A stretch of 64,000 nucleotides of DNA from Rhyacophila brunnea (Eukaryota; Arthropoda; Insecta; Trichoptera; Rhyacophilidae): positions 42,668 to 106,667 of the forward strand of contig JAGYXB010000107.1 in assembly GCA_022495005.1 (NCBI GenBank), written 5' to 3'. A model generated the notes under the pieces. It saw only the letters and a program-made list of their open reading frames with translations. It was not told the origin of the DNA and did not search any database. Both the position numbers and the translations under genes were made by a program. Below are positions 9,995-20,096 of this stretch, piece after piece. Each line of letters starts with the position of its first letter. Positions within the stretch are counted from its first letter, which is position 1.

Positions 9995-11306
9995 CATTGA
10001 CGTACCTAGACAAAATGCCGCCACATTTTTTTTATTTTTATCATCCAATATTTAAGAAATGTGTTGCATGGATACATTACTAACAAGATATAGACCAATG
10101 ACATTAATATGGACGAAGCATCTAGAAAATAAAATGACACTCACTTTGTGTCGGGTCTGCCGGATGGCGAAATTCATATTTTAATATCGGTATCCTACGC
10201 TCAAATGAACATTCTGCTTGCAAGCGGTCTGGCGACACCGCTGGGTCTGCCCATACAAAATTTCTGACTGTCAGGTTTCGACTCCACCGTTATTATTGTG
10301 TTACATAATGCCAATGTGCCTAGTAAAAATTGTAAAAAAAATCTACTAAACACTCCAAGAAAGATGGGATATCACTTTTCATGTGTTAGTATTATTTATA
10401 AAATGCCATTTTAAGATATTGATGAATGTTTATTCAATGCAATAGAATGACAGAAACCATTAGACAGTCGCCTGTGATGCGCTGCGCTCACTTGCGTCTA
10501 ATCTCCGAGAAGTCGTAAGTAACCGAGAATCTGTTTCTAACGCAATGAGTCATGACACTAACACGCTATTACAATAAAGGTTATATTACTATAAATTCTC
10601 GAAGCTTGTATCTCATAATGGAAATGGATACGTCATATGGTCACGTGACATCTACCTATACATCTGTGAATGACTTTCATGCACAATTTCTCGTGCGCGC
10701 CGGTATGAAGTGAGTTGTCCATTTAATATGTCATTGATATAGACCACTAAATCTAATTTAAATGCCATATCTGATTAAATATACAATATTGCTAGTCTAC
10801 GATTTCAGATAAGTAGGTACATTATAAAAAACACCTGGCAACTTCCAAAATACGCGAGTAACTGGCAAACATATTTGGATAAATTTTAAATTACGTACTT
10901 AACTCATTCACTGCTGACTAGATAATGATATTTTAATAACCACCTTTAAAATGCACGTTAATTACATCGATCGGCCGCCTGGTAATTACGCGCCAGGTGC
11001 GTCTTCAGCGTCCAAAGTATTAAGTATGCACCTAACTATAATTCAAATATTATTTGCAAATCTGCACGTCTCACTGCTGTTCATCAAGGACGTGACTTCC
11101 AAGGAAAACGGACGTAAACTAGACATCGCGAACACGACAAAAATGTAGACATGTTAAAACTTTTTAATGGAAAGATATTTCCGTTATTACTAAGTTTAGG
11201 TAGCGATTTTTATATATACATAATGATTCTCCTCGATTTGCCGCCCTTCGGGTAACTGCCGCCACCAAACGATTCTCAATCTGCATACCCCCACGGGACG
11301 TCACTG
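9995..11306. mobile_element. Second copy of the CAGTGACGT-ended hAT-like element
   Basis: It starts CATTGACGTACCTAGACAAA and ends GGGACGTCACTG, parallel to 3845-5937, and shares internal tracts, for example around ACTAGACATCGCGAAC (about 11117). Flanking 8-mers are ATAGTTGA and GTTGTTGA, six of eight identical. A MITE sits inside it at 10096-10736; without it the element is about 660 bp. Confidence 0.65.
10096..10736. mobile_element. CAATGACATTAATATGGAC-ended MITE, 8-bp duplication
   Basis: The left end CAATGACATTAATATGGAC is mirrored by GTCCATTTAATATGTCATTG at the right. It is flanked by perfect ATATAGAC copies at 10088-10095 and 10737-10744. The 8-bp duplication indicates hAT-type integration. 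A shorter copy is at 59193-59558. The interior has no transposase. Confidence 0.8.
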
Positions 11307-12102
11307 GTTGTTGAGATGTTAAAACTTCTAAAAGTACGGGGCACTCATAATAGCCTACGACTCGCTACGGATCGCTGCCAACGCTCCTAACGTATGGTAT
11401 ATGCGTATCCATCAACATGTCAAGACTAGATCTACTCTCATAAGTGGGCTGTAGGATGCACTGCTGTTATTCACTAACCTCCGTTTCAGACGGGACACTT
11501 GTGTCGCGCTCGATATAATATAGGAGGCTTTTGTATTCGAATAAAGGGGCCTTTGTATTACGTTTATGAACACCACAGCGCTAATGAGTCAACGCATAAT
11601 TTCGCGTGATAAATTAGAACACAAAACTGGCTGCGGTAATAAAAACAAGTGTATCGGCGACTTGAGAATGTAGCGGCCGACGGAAAAGTGTATCGGACAT
11701 GCGGTCGGACACGAAGTCAGTCTCAACTAGTTGTTGTGACCTTCATCTGACGAAGTTAAAACATCCACGAAAAATTCAATTTGTTTAGTTAGTTTGTGCA
11801 AAAAAAAAGTCGGTGTGCGTACTTATGTACGCGCGTTAGAAGTTATACTTCTTTGGCGTAAGAAAACAAAAACAAAACTTGTGATAAACTAGATTCTTTG
11901 AGTAGCTCTTAATTATTTTGTTAAATTATTCACTCAAGAAAAAGGACCGCTTATTGGAACGCCGTTGGCTTATTTTTATACACTTTAACTTATATTACTA
12001 AATTATATAATGGTTTCTCGTTGTTTTTATTTTTAAAGTAGCAACTGTCACTCTGACGTTTAATTGTTTGTTTACTTACGAAATTGCAAATGGCCGCAAT
12101 AA
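11307..12102. other. Unassigned tract with a GAAGTTATACTTC-family fragment
   Basis: From 11340 to 11760 the sequence is GC-richer than its surroundings, but I recognise nothing in it. From about 11771 to 12060 it matches the family ending in the tract around CGCGCGTTAGAAGTTATACT, also seen at 51297-52010 and 63000. Confidence 0.4.
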
Positions 12103-12646
12103 CTACCTTATTCTTAGGTCACTAATTATTATAAAACAATCATTATTCGTAGGATGTTTATCACATTTGAATGGTCAAAGACATAGCTTATAATCAATAT
12201 CTTTAGAATTATCTTCAAATGTGTTAATCGTGCCCATTTTTTGAATAATAAAATGCCTAATTCTTGTCAAATTTGGGATCACATATAAATATAATTTTTT
12301 ATCGTCTATATACTATTTCACTATATAGTGTTAACATTAATTTTACTAATAGTTTTATAAATGCGTTTAAAAATTAATAAACCTAAAAAGTCTTAACACC
12401 ACCGCATATGGATGTACCTACTGAAATATGACTATATTCTAAAACAGATCGAGAGGTTTAAAATAATACTATTTTATGTAATAAAAATACTTTATGCAGT
12501 CATAAATTGCTTAAAATAAATATAAAGGATAAAAAGGCTTCAAAATTATATAAATAGATTATCTATAACCTTTAAGGAATGTCCAGGGTTATGCTTTGAA
12601 AATACCATAAAATTTCCATTTTGACCTACGTTGGGCATGTGGGCCG
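12103..12646 (+). mobile_element. TTAA-abutting repeat, 5'-truncated copy
   Basis: It begins CTACCTTATTCTTAGG and runs in parallel with the copies at 16595-17278, 47843-48540 and 63193. Its outer end, near GGCATGTGGGCCG, touches TTAA (12647-12650). The inner ACGCGCGTTAAC end is missing. Confidence 0.65.
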
Positions 12647-12734
12647 TTAATCCCTAGAAGATAAATGCGTATATTCCTATGTACCTCCTTTTGAATCTAA
12701 TACATATTATTTAAATAATATTTAAGCTTCACTC

Positions 12735-13370
12735 TTTTTTTTTTTTTTTTTTGTGATTTTACCGAGGCTTTGACTGCGACTCGCTGTCATATCGCCTCTT
12801 CTCTTCTAGAAGGGGATCCGTCGATCAGGTCCTCACTCCTATTCTGTTAAATAACTTTACAATTTTGCCTAGCTCTTCCGTCTTACCCACCGCCAGGACA
12901 CCCTTCAATTCGTCGACATTCTCATAGATATCTGCAATTCGCAGCTGTACTCTGTGAATTTCATATTTGGGGCATTGCAGTGCTATATGTACAATGTCCT
13001 CTAAAACATGACATTCATCGCAGAGCTGCGATTCGCTTCTTCCCATGAGGACATCAAATCTTTTGCCCATGGTGTGCCCTGTTCTTGGCCTCAGTATTAA
13101 CTTAAGCTCATTCCTCGTCAAAGAAGACTCTACAAACCAGGGCACCTCTCGTGGTGATGGTAGAATCGACTTACTCCATTTCCCCTTTTCTAATGATGCC
13201 CTATGGTGAAAATCTATCCACATACTATGGCACATTTTTTTTATAGCCTCATTCCAGTCCAGGTTTTCTGGTATCCACTGATATGGTACCCCTGAATGGC
13301 CGACTTCCTTTGCCAGATCATCTGCCCTTTCATATCCCTCAATGCCCATGTGCGATGGGATCCATTGAAG
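12735..13370 (-). mobile_element. 5'-truncated non-LTR retrotransposon with poly(A) and 12-bp TSD
   Basis: On the minus strand a coding fragment ends in a 3' UTR and an A-tail (18 T on the plus strand, 12735-12752). GCTTCACTCTTT flanks both sides (12726-12737, overlapping the tail, and 13371-13382). Truncation at the 5' end, poly(A) and a target duplication are the marks of target-primed reverse transcription. The intact frame suggests a recent event. Confidence 0.85.
12825..13370 (-). CDS. RNase H C-terminus plus zinc knuckle of a LINE polyprotein
   Basis: The frame is open from the truncation point at 13370 to a stop at 12825, about 181 codons. It enters in the last motif of an RNase H domain (LQWIPSHMGIEGYERADDLA: His, Glu and the AD/DLAK tract). 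About 110 residues later comes a CDEC-x7-HIALQC knuckle of CX2CX7HX4C type. RNase H removes the RNA strand from cDNA in I-, Jockey- and R1-type elements. There is no start codon of its own at the truncation, so it should not be an expressed gene. The clade cannot be set from this fragment. Confidence 0.8.
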   Translation of the reverse strand, partial: LQWIPSHMGIEGYERADDLAKEVGHSGVPYQWIPENLDWNEAIKKMCHSMWIDFHHRASLEKGKWSKSILPSPREVPWFVESSLTRNELKLILRPRTGHTMGKRFDVLMGRSESQLCDECHVLEDIVHIALQCPKYEIHRVQLRIADIYENVDELKGVLAVGKTEELGKIVKLFNRIGVRT

Positions 13371-13630
13371 GCTTCACTCTTTATTATGAAGTAATGTAGT
13401 TTCTGCAAAATTTTACATAAAAAACGAAAGAAAGAACATTTACCAGACCCACCGTCTTGTAAAATCTTAATGTATGATACTATGGGAATTATTTTGCTAT
13501 AAGCTTTAAGATCTTTAGGCTATCACAAAATAACTATCTCAATTTCCATAGATTTGAATATCTTTAAAATTTAAAATTCCAAAGTTTTTCAAGACAAATA
13601 ATGTCTTTAGTTTAGAAAATTACAACTTAC

Positions 13631-13751
13631 CGAGGAACTCCAAGCCGAAGAGCTTCCATGTTCCCTTCTTGGTGATCAGAATGGAAGTGGGGCAAACGTT
13701 GCGGTGGACCACGTGGGTATTGTAGTGCAGGAAAGTCAATGCTTCAGTAAT
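13631..13751 (-). CDS. SCYL2: SCYL2 pseudokinase exon (catalytic-loop region)
   Basis: This 121-nt minus-strand exon has a TTTCCAG acceptor and a consensus GTAAGT donor, starts in phase 0 and ends with one base of a codon. It encodes ITEALTFLHYNTHVV followed by HRNVCPTSILITKKGTWKLF and GLEFL. These are the alpha-E helix, catalytic loop and the DFG-equivalent of SCYL2. Catalytic HRD reads HRN and DFG reads GLE, so both catalytic aspartates are absent, as expected for this pseudokinase family. The next exon (6948-7043) completes the split Glu codon. The upstream intron, to 41509, is about 27.8 kb and is filled with mobile elements. Confidence 0.9.
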
Positions 13752-13905
13752 CTGGAAACAAAAATAATGACAATACTGATTATATTTTCTTGTAGTATAA
13801 GGAGACAGTTCGCTAAATTATAAAATTATATATTTTATAGTTGCATCTAATTATGCAATTTGAGTGTTCTGAGTATAAAAATAATATTGCATCGTTAGTC
13901 TAGTA

Positions 13906-14715
13906 CAGTGGTGCCCAACCCAAATCGTTTGGTGGGCCAAAAAAATATTACTGAGCTTAGGTGGGCCACACATATAAAAAAATAAAACAAAGAACTTTTT
14001 CAAAATATTTTATTTCCTTATAATTAATGTGACACTTGTTTTTGTATATTGTTTGATATCTTTTTCATATTGACTGTTAATTTAGCCGATTTGATTGGTC
14101 GTGTTTTCATCGGGCAACCTGCTGCGACACTTTGTTTTTACTGCATTTAATTTCGAAAAGAACGATTCGCAGTAATATGTAGTCCCAAACGCTTCTCTAC
14201 TGCACATTGCCAGTCGTTTTAATTTTGGAAATTTATCTTCGAGGATATATTTCTGATAAAACTCAAGCTTATTCCCTTTGAACACGCACTTTAACTCTAT
14301 GCTTGATTGCAGTTCTATTAGCTCCACTTGTAAATTTGGATGCGCTGATTCCACCTCCACGCTAAACAGAGTTGAGAATATTTTGAACATTTCCTCATAC
14401 TTTTGCATAAATGCGAATCTGGTATCGAATTCCTTAATTATTTTGTGACTTCATTAGAATATTTAAAAAAATCTTTATGTTCAATATTAAGTACGGAGTG
14501 TGTGGAGCTGGCATAAGTATACAAACAGGTACTAACACGCAGCACAACAAGAAAGTTCTAAATTCACAAAATATAATATACCTGAATGTGGTAAATTTAC
14601 GAGATTTTTTTTGTGTTTTATGAATACCAAAATGCAAAATATAGACAGCTGAAAACTTCAATTGGGCCTTGGGCTGCGAAAAATCTTCATTTGGGCCGCG
14701 GATTGGGCATGCCTG
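13906..14715. mobile_element. hAT element remnant with CAGTGGTGCCCAACC ends
   Basis: The left end is CAGTGGTGCCCAACCC; the inverted right end is CAGGCATGCCCAATCCGCGG. Both are typical of one group of hAT elements. A transposase fragment lies inside in reverse orientation. Flanks GTCTAGTA and GTATTGAC do not form a clear duplication. Confidence 0.7.
14082..14408 (-). pseudogene. hAT transposase C-terminal fragment
   Basis: An open frame of 108 residues contains LFSVEVESAHPNLQVELIEL, YILEDKFPKLKRLAMC and FGTTYYCESFFSKLNAVKTK, then CRSRLPDENTTN. This is the C-terminal dimerisation region of hAT transposases, of the kind domesticated in SCAND3/EPM2AIP1-like proteins. The catalytic domain upstream is missing and the element is only about 0.8 kb, so it is a dead internal-deletion copy. 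Confidence 0.75.
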
Positions 14716-14874
14716 GTATTGACCATGTACCTATATACAACATATAATATAACTTGTAATAATTGCTATATAACTAAGTTTGTAATCAAATTGTTATAAC
14801 AATGGGATGATTAATGTATTAACTCTAATGGTGGGCCATATATTATAATTGAATTTATTTTACATGTTTATTGA

Positions 14875-15112
14875 ACATTTTCGATCATGTCCGATCCTAA
14901 TAAGATCATATGGGGCCTCTGAGTGGAGGTTTGTATTAACAGATTTTTGTTTTTACGAGAAATGGATGTCAGCCACTTGCTCAACCTATTAGGTCCATAT
15001 TCTGACTCATACACAAATTGAAAAACAATATGTGTACTTGCCAGACCCAAGATTTGAGCCTGGGACCAACGACGCTATAGGCCGACGCTTAATCCGCGCG
15101 CCCATCGTAGGA
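14875..15112 (-). mobile_element. tRNA-derived SINE, copy 2
   Basis: This is the reverse-strand copy of the SINE at 4774. Its head starts at the right (CCTACGATGGGCGCGCGGAT) and its tail is at the left. The second tail hairpin (14893-14907) reads GATCTTATTAGGATC on the minus strand, pairing through one G-U. Confidence 0.75.
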
Positions 15113-15279
15113 GTTGAACATAATAAATTATAAATTCAAAACACAACAATATAGGTATATATAAAAACAAAGAAAACAAAGTGTTAATAATATTTAAATA
15201 TAAGTCGGGGTAATAAGTCCATGAAACCACACCGAGTAGACTCCTTTAAAACCATTCAGTTTTGATTGAATACAGTTAT

Positions 15280-15700
15280 TGAAACCGAATTCATATTACC
15301 AATAGGAGGTTAGTTTTTCACCTTGGTAGAAGAAATAATGGATGGTCCAATACTATCAAGAATGACAGTTTCCTTAAAAGTAATAAAAAATATGTAGCTA
15401 AGATAAATCTCTCATAAAATTTTAACTACAATAATATGTAAGAATACATTAGAGAAAATAAGTTGGATAGAGCCACGGATGGTATTAATACAGCCCCGAG
15501 TAAAGGAGTCTTAAAAAATCTTTTGAACCCTTCCCATCATACACGAGGCCAAGATAGTAGAACTACCCCTAAGCCTGCTTAGAACTAAGGATTTGTAAAG
15601 AACCTTTAGGACCTTAAAGGACTCGGGTCATTTGTAACGCCTCAAACGTAATGCCAAGATCCCTACTCTGCCATGCATCGAATATTAGATAAAAATAATA
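15280..15700 (-). pseudogene. Jockey-type LINE reverse transcriptase remnant
   Basis: The minus strand contains SRDLGITFEALQMTRV, the motif that follows the catalytic core in Jockey-like reverse transcriptases, then many stops. Its distal part is parallel to 54540-55178 and 61480-61980 at DNA level (for example GTTGGATAGAGCCACGGAT). It is broken beyond function. Confidence 0.55.
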
Positions 15701-15807
15701 CTTTAGTAAACGATAAAATATTGCATTTTTATCAAAATTAAAATCCAAATTACATACCGACCTGGAAAATCACTTTTGATAGGGACATTGTTGAAGGGAC
15801 CTAGAAC

Positions 15808-16192
15808 CATGGTCCCCACAAGAGGGGGGGGGGCTGACAGGGCTCTGCCTGGGGGCCCGGCGAGGCGAGACGACCAGATAAGTGAGATAAACACACATCA
15901 ATAATTTGCTTTAATAGTATAGGCGCTATTTTCCTTCAGTAATATTATTATTTAAAGTTATGTGATTGAACGATACAATTTTTAATTGTGTATCAATACT
16001 CGACATCTCCACAATTCAAATGGATGTATTAAAATATACAATAAAACACTAAACATACACATTAATTTTACCGCGTACACCATTTGGAAAATACAACCGT
16101 ACAGCGGCACACTGCCTTTATCATTGGCGATAGGTAGGGGGGGGCGCCAAATATCCTAGCCTGGGGGCCCGCTTCACGATGTGGGGCCCATG
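15808..16192. mobile_element. CATGGNCCCCACA-ended MITE with perfect 8-bp duplication
   Basis: The left end is CATGGTCCCCACA and the inverted right end is CATGGGCCCCACA. CCTAGAAC flanks both sides (15800-15807, 16193-16200), a perfect 8-bp target duplication. The subterminal regions carry GGGGGCCC tracts. Another clean copy is at 23638-24032. Confidence 0.85.
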
Positions 16193-16594
16193 CCTAGAAC
16201 CCAACCTCATCTTGTCTTTGACAATGGTTGTTGATGATAATAAATATAATTAATTCATCTCGAAAGCCTACATATTTTAAGTGAATAACTAAATAAAAGC
16301 TACGTATTGAAAATGGCTACTTGCTCTTTTTAAGTCTTGTTTGTAATCTTTATGATAGTTTTTACTCTACATTTTATATGATAGCGATTATGCTTTATGT
16401 ATGAAACGCTCTGCTAGAAAATGCTTTTAATACGTGAATGAGCGATGTATAAAAGGCAAGGTACAAGAGTTATGAAAACTTCCTTATTATGTCTCTTAAG
16501 CCAGCGTTTCTCTATCTATATAGAATAATATAAATGATATCAATAAAAATAAATAATATATATTATTTATTCTTTTTAAAAAACTTTTTTTTTA
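16193..16594. other. Intron sequence, nothing recognised
   Basis: AT-rich, without exons or paired ends. Confidence 0.4.
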
Positions 16595-17278
16595 AACGGT
16601 ACATGTTCAAACACGCGCGTTAACATCATTTTACTCCCTATTTCAATTATAGTTAGTCAATTTACGGCTACGGCCGTATGTTGTAGCTTAACCACTGGGG
16701 AATGCCAAAAGAAATGGCGTATTTCAAAAAAACACTACCTTATTCTTAGGTCAATAATTATTATAAAGCAATCATTATTCGTAGGATCTTTATCACACTT
16801 GAATGGTCAAAGACATAGCTTATAATGAGTATCTTTAGAATTATCTTCAAATGTGTTAATCTTGCCCATTTTTTTGAATAATAAAATGCCTAATTCTTGT
16901 CAAATTTGGGATCACAGAGATTATCAATATAATTTGTTATCGTAAATATTTTACTAAAATTATCTCATCATAAATTATACTAATGGTTTTATAAATGCGA
17001 TTAAAAATTAATAAAAGTAAAAAATCTTAACACCACTGCACAGTTATGTACCGAAATATGACTATATTCTAAAACATTAGAGCGAGAGGTTTAAAAGAAT
17101 ACTATTTTATGTAATAAAAATACTTTATGCAGTCATCAAATGTTTAAATAAATTTAAAGGGTAATAAGGCTTCAAAATCATTTAAATAGATTATCTACAA
17201 CGCTTAAGGTATGTCCAGGATCATGCTTTGAAAATAGAAAAAAAGCTCCATTTTGACCCACGCTGAGCACGTCCGCCC
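16595..17278 (+). mobile_element. TTAA-abutting repeat, half copy
   Basis: It runs from AAACGGTACATGTTCAAACA to GCACGTCCGCCC, with TTAA at 17279-17282. It is collinear with 47843-48540 and, inverted, with 63193-63870. It has no coding frame. The T-rich spacer before it resembles the centre of the palindrome near 63871-63900. Confidence 0.75.
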
Positions 17279-17510
17279 TTAATATTAAATACTCCAGTAA
17301 AAGAAGTCACGGAAGATTGATCGCAAATGATATAATATTTTAATTTCAAGATTATTTTTACTTTATTTGTGATTGCTACGTTATCAGCCTCATATTAACT
17401 CATTTAATTGGATGTAACGCTGAATTATTCAATATTATTAAGGTAACGCTCCAATCAGTATTATTAAACATTATTTGTGATTATTAATTTTCTTAAATAT
17501 TATAGAGTTT

Positions 17511-17882
17511 TTGAAGTTATTTTTCTTTAGGCGCGTTTGAGAAAACAGATTAGAGAGTATTTTTGGCGTATGACGAAGTTGCGCGCGCAAATGTAACGCA
17601 TTAATTTGGCATGGGACGGAAGTTTGCCCGCCGATGCGACATGATTTATTTTGCGCGGCGAATAATTCTAAACTATAATATTATACTGTATAATCATCAC
17701 GATTGCAGTATCATTCTGTGGCGTAATGGTTGTGCGTTCAGCTGATAACCGAACAATCATTGGTTCGAATCCAATCGAGTGTTTTTTTTTGTGTGAAAAA
17801 ATAAATTATGTGTTACATGTCACACGCCAAAAATATACTCTGATCTGATTTTCCAAACTCGCCTTAAGAAGTATAATTTCAA
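17511..17882. mobile_element. MITE with 65-bp inverted ends and a tRNA-like core
   Basis: The left arm (17511-17575) and the inverted right arm (17818-17882) agree at about 52 of 65 positions, sharing TTGAA-TTAT, AGGCG-GTTTG and TATTTTTGGCGT-TGAC. Its terminal word resembles the GAAGTTATACTTC family. Between the arms lies the tRNA-like unit at 17713-17790. Target duplication is not evident. Confidence 0.65.
17713..17790 (+). tRNA. tRNA-like Pol III unit, probably not a functional tRNA
   Basis: An A-box-like TGGCGTAATGG (17719-17729) and an exact B box GGTTCGAATCC (17762-17772) are present. The T-arm stem ATTGG/CCAAT is perfect. An anticodon arm with loop CTGATAA (anticodon GAT) has four of five pairs. 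A run of nine T (17782-17790) follows as a Pol III terminator. The acceptor stem does not pair well. It is more likely a tRNA-derived passenger or SINE head than a host tRNA. Confidence 0.5.
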
Positions 17883-18253
17883 TATTATGCATTTTTTTGA
17901 TTAATTTATAATTTATACATTTCAAATAGAAATTACAACTGAAAATTACCTGAATTGTGACTTTGTTCCATTAGAATAATTAAAGTAGGTAGGTAACAAG
18001 TTCACATGCGAGGCTGAGACATGGGTTCACCGATTGTCAGAAACTAATGATGTTTGACCGCAGGGTATTCCGAGAGTTACTTGGTCTAATTGTTTACGTG
18101 TCATTTATACGAATGAAAATTGGCCGAACCCATCAATTCGATTCGCAAATGGCATATTCGCATCCAAGTCGAATGGAATTTAGCTACATCGATTAGCTTT
18201 TTGCTGAAGCGGCAATTGATACGACACTTTGACCATAATTGACTTTGATTGAT

Positions 18254-18491
18254 TGTGTCGCTACATTTCAAAATCAGCCAAGTAAACCTTTAGGTATTTT
18301 TGACTTTTTTTGTGAATTGCTGAAGAACTACTGCTTTCTAACATTTCTGCATTATAAATATGTGGAATTTATTCATTTTAAATATTCTTTACTCAAAATA
18401 ATATAAACTTTCACCCTTGTGACTGTGTATTTGAGAAAACAAAAAGCTGTTTTTCTCCTATTCACCTATTATGGCGAAATCTAGCGACACA
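18254..18491. mobile_element. TGTGTCGCTA-ended MITE, copy 1
   Basis: It starts TGTGTCGCTACATTTCAAAA and ends TCTAGCGACACA. It is nearly collinear with 45297-45540 but has lost part of the right subterminal repeat (the GGACTTGGCTGATTTTG tract). Confidence 0.75.
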
Positions 18492-19355
18492 ATTAAGAAA
18501 ACTCGACATTATATTTAAATATATATGAATCATAATTACGTCGATTACTTTATTTCTTACTTACCTTTTAGTCCATATTGTTATGATTAGGGAACACAAA
18601 ATGTAAAGGAACTGGCTTATCCTACTGCGTGTGATATAATAATTATTATATAATAGAGAACGGATCTCGATTGTGAAATAATATGGGATAAACTTAAACA
18701 GGTTATTTTAAATAAATACTCATTTTTCATAGTATACCTATATTAAAGTTTCATGTAATCTCTAACGCGAATTCAATATTTGAGGATAGTCGGCGTGCTT
18801 GGTGTTCCTTAGTTATATGGCCTAAAGTAATAAAGTGGAAGTGAAACATGTTTGGACGTAAATAATATTATTAACTAATATGTTTGAGGAACGTTGTCTT
18901 CAAACGACCTTACCTTCTCTTATTCTGAATAATATACAAAGCAAATTTATTTTTACGGTTTAAAAAAGCCTAAAAGGTTTTTTTTTAAAGTGCTCACCAT
19001 GATACATAACAAAGCCACAAGAATGATGCAGATATACCGAATTGTTCACACAAGCATCTCATTCACATAGTAACTAAACTTTAGTGGGTATATAAGTACT
19101 AAATTTTTTGTTTTTGTTTAAGAATGAATACCTAGTAATATTATAGTAATTAACTATGTATTTCTTTTAATTCACAAGATTTTAGAATGTAACATTCTTT
19201 CATTGAACGTATATACCTAATTTTAAAATACGACACCTAGTAGAATTCAAACCTACGCCCCTCGGGATATAGAAGGTTGCGAAAACTGGCTTTACTGGCT
19301 GTGAAAATCCGTGATTAAAAGAATATAATACCTACATTGTACTATATATATTACC
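18492..19355. other. Intron sequence, nothing recognised
   Basis: AT-rich, no exon or paired termini seen. Confidence 0.4.
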
Positions 19356-19946
19356 CAATGGCGAGGGGTTGCAGGCAGAATGTTAAAATTCGACATAAAT
19401 AGTGCACATTAAACTTTGTCAGTCATACTTATTTGTTTCCATTGAACTAAGAATACAGATTGATGATGGTGCTGGTTAGTTTGTAAAATTTAATTAAACC
19501 CAGCCTAAACCAAACCATAATAGTTTTCGTGTACTATGGGCGATCCGATAAAAATAGTGCTCGCTTTTTCAGTCATACTTATTTGTTTTCATTGAATTAA
19601 AAATACATATTACAGATGGCGTTGGTTAGTTTTTAAAATTCATTAAGCCCTGCCTAAGAAAAACCATAATCGATAAAAATATTCTTTTATCTATAAAATA
19701 TCTAAAATTATGTATGGTTTAATAGCATAATTTTAGCCATTTTATAGATAAATGAATATTTTTTAACTATAACTACTATGGTTTGGTTTTAGTAGGGTTT
19801 TATTGAATTTTAAAAATTGACCAACACTATCTACATTCTACACATCGTAATCTTAGTTCAATGAAAACAAATACGTTTGACTGACAAAGTCTAGTGTGCA
19901 CTATTTATGTCGAATCTTAACAGCCTACCTCCACTCTTCGCTACTG
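19356..19946. mobile_element. CARTGGCGARGGGT-ended palindromic element with 8-bp duplication
   Basis: The left end is CAATGGCGAGGGGTTG; the inverted right end is CAGTAGCGAAGAGTGG. Long inner arms share the tract TTCGACATAAATAGTGCACA. The flanks ATATTACC and ATACTACC agree at seven of eight bases. A heavily invaded copy is at 52627-53926. Confidence 0.75.
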
Positions 19947-20096
19947 ATACTACCCACTACTCAGTATACAGCAGACCTACGGGATGCTGCAAAAAGACAC
20001 GTAAGCAACAGGGATGTTTTGTATTCATGATTGAGTAAGAAGATTAATGAATATTGATAAATATAAAAATTAATATATAAACTAAAAACTAATTTC

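Noticed and set aside
17713..17790. Functional nuclear tRNA-Ile (GAT)
   Set aside because: The acceptor stem does not pair, and GAT is not the usual eukaryotic nuclear Ile anticodon.
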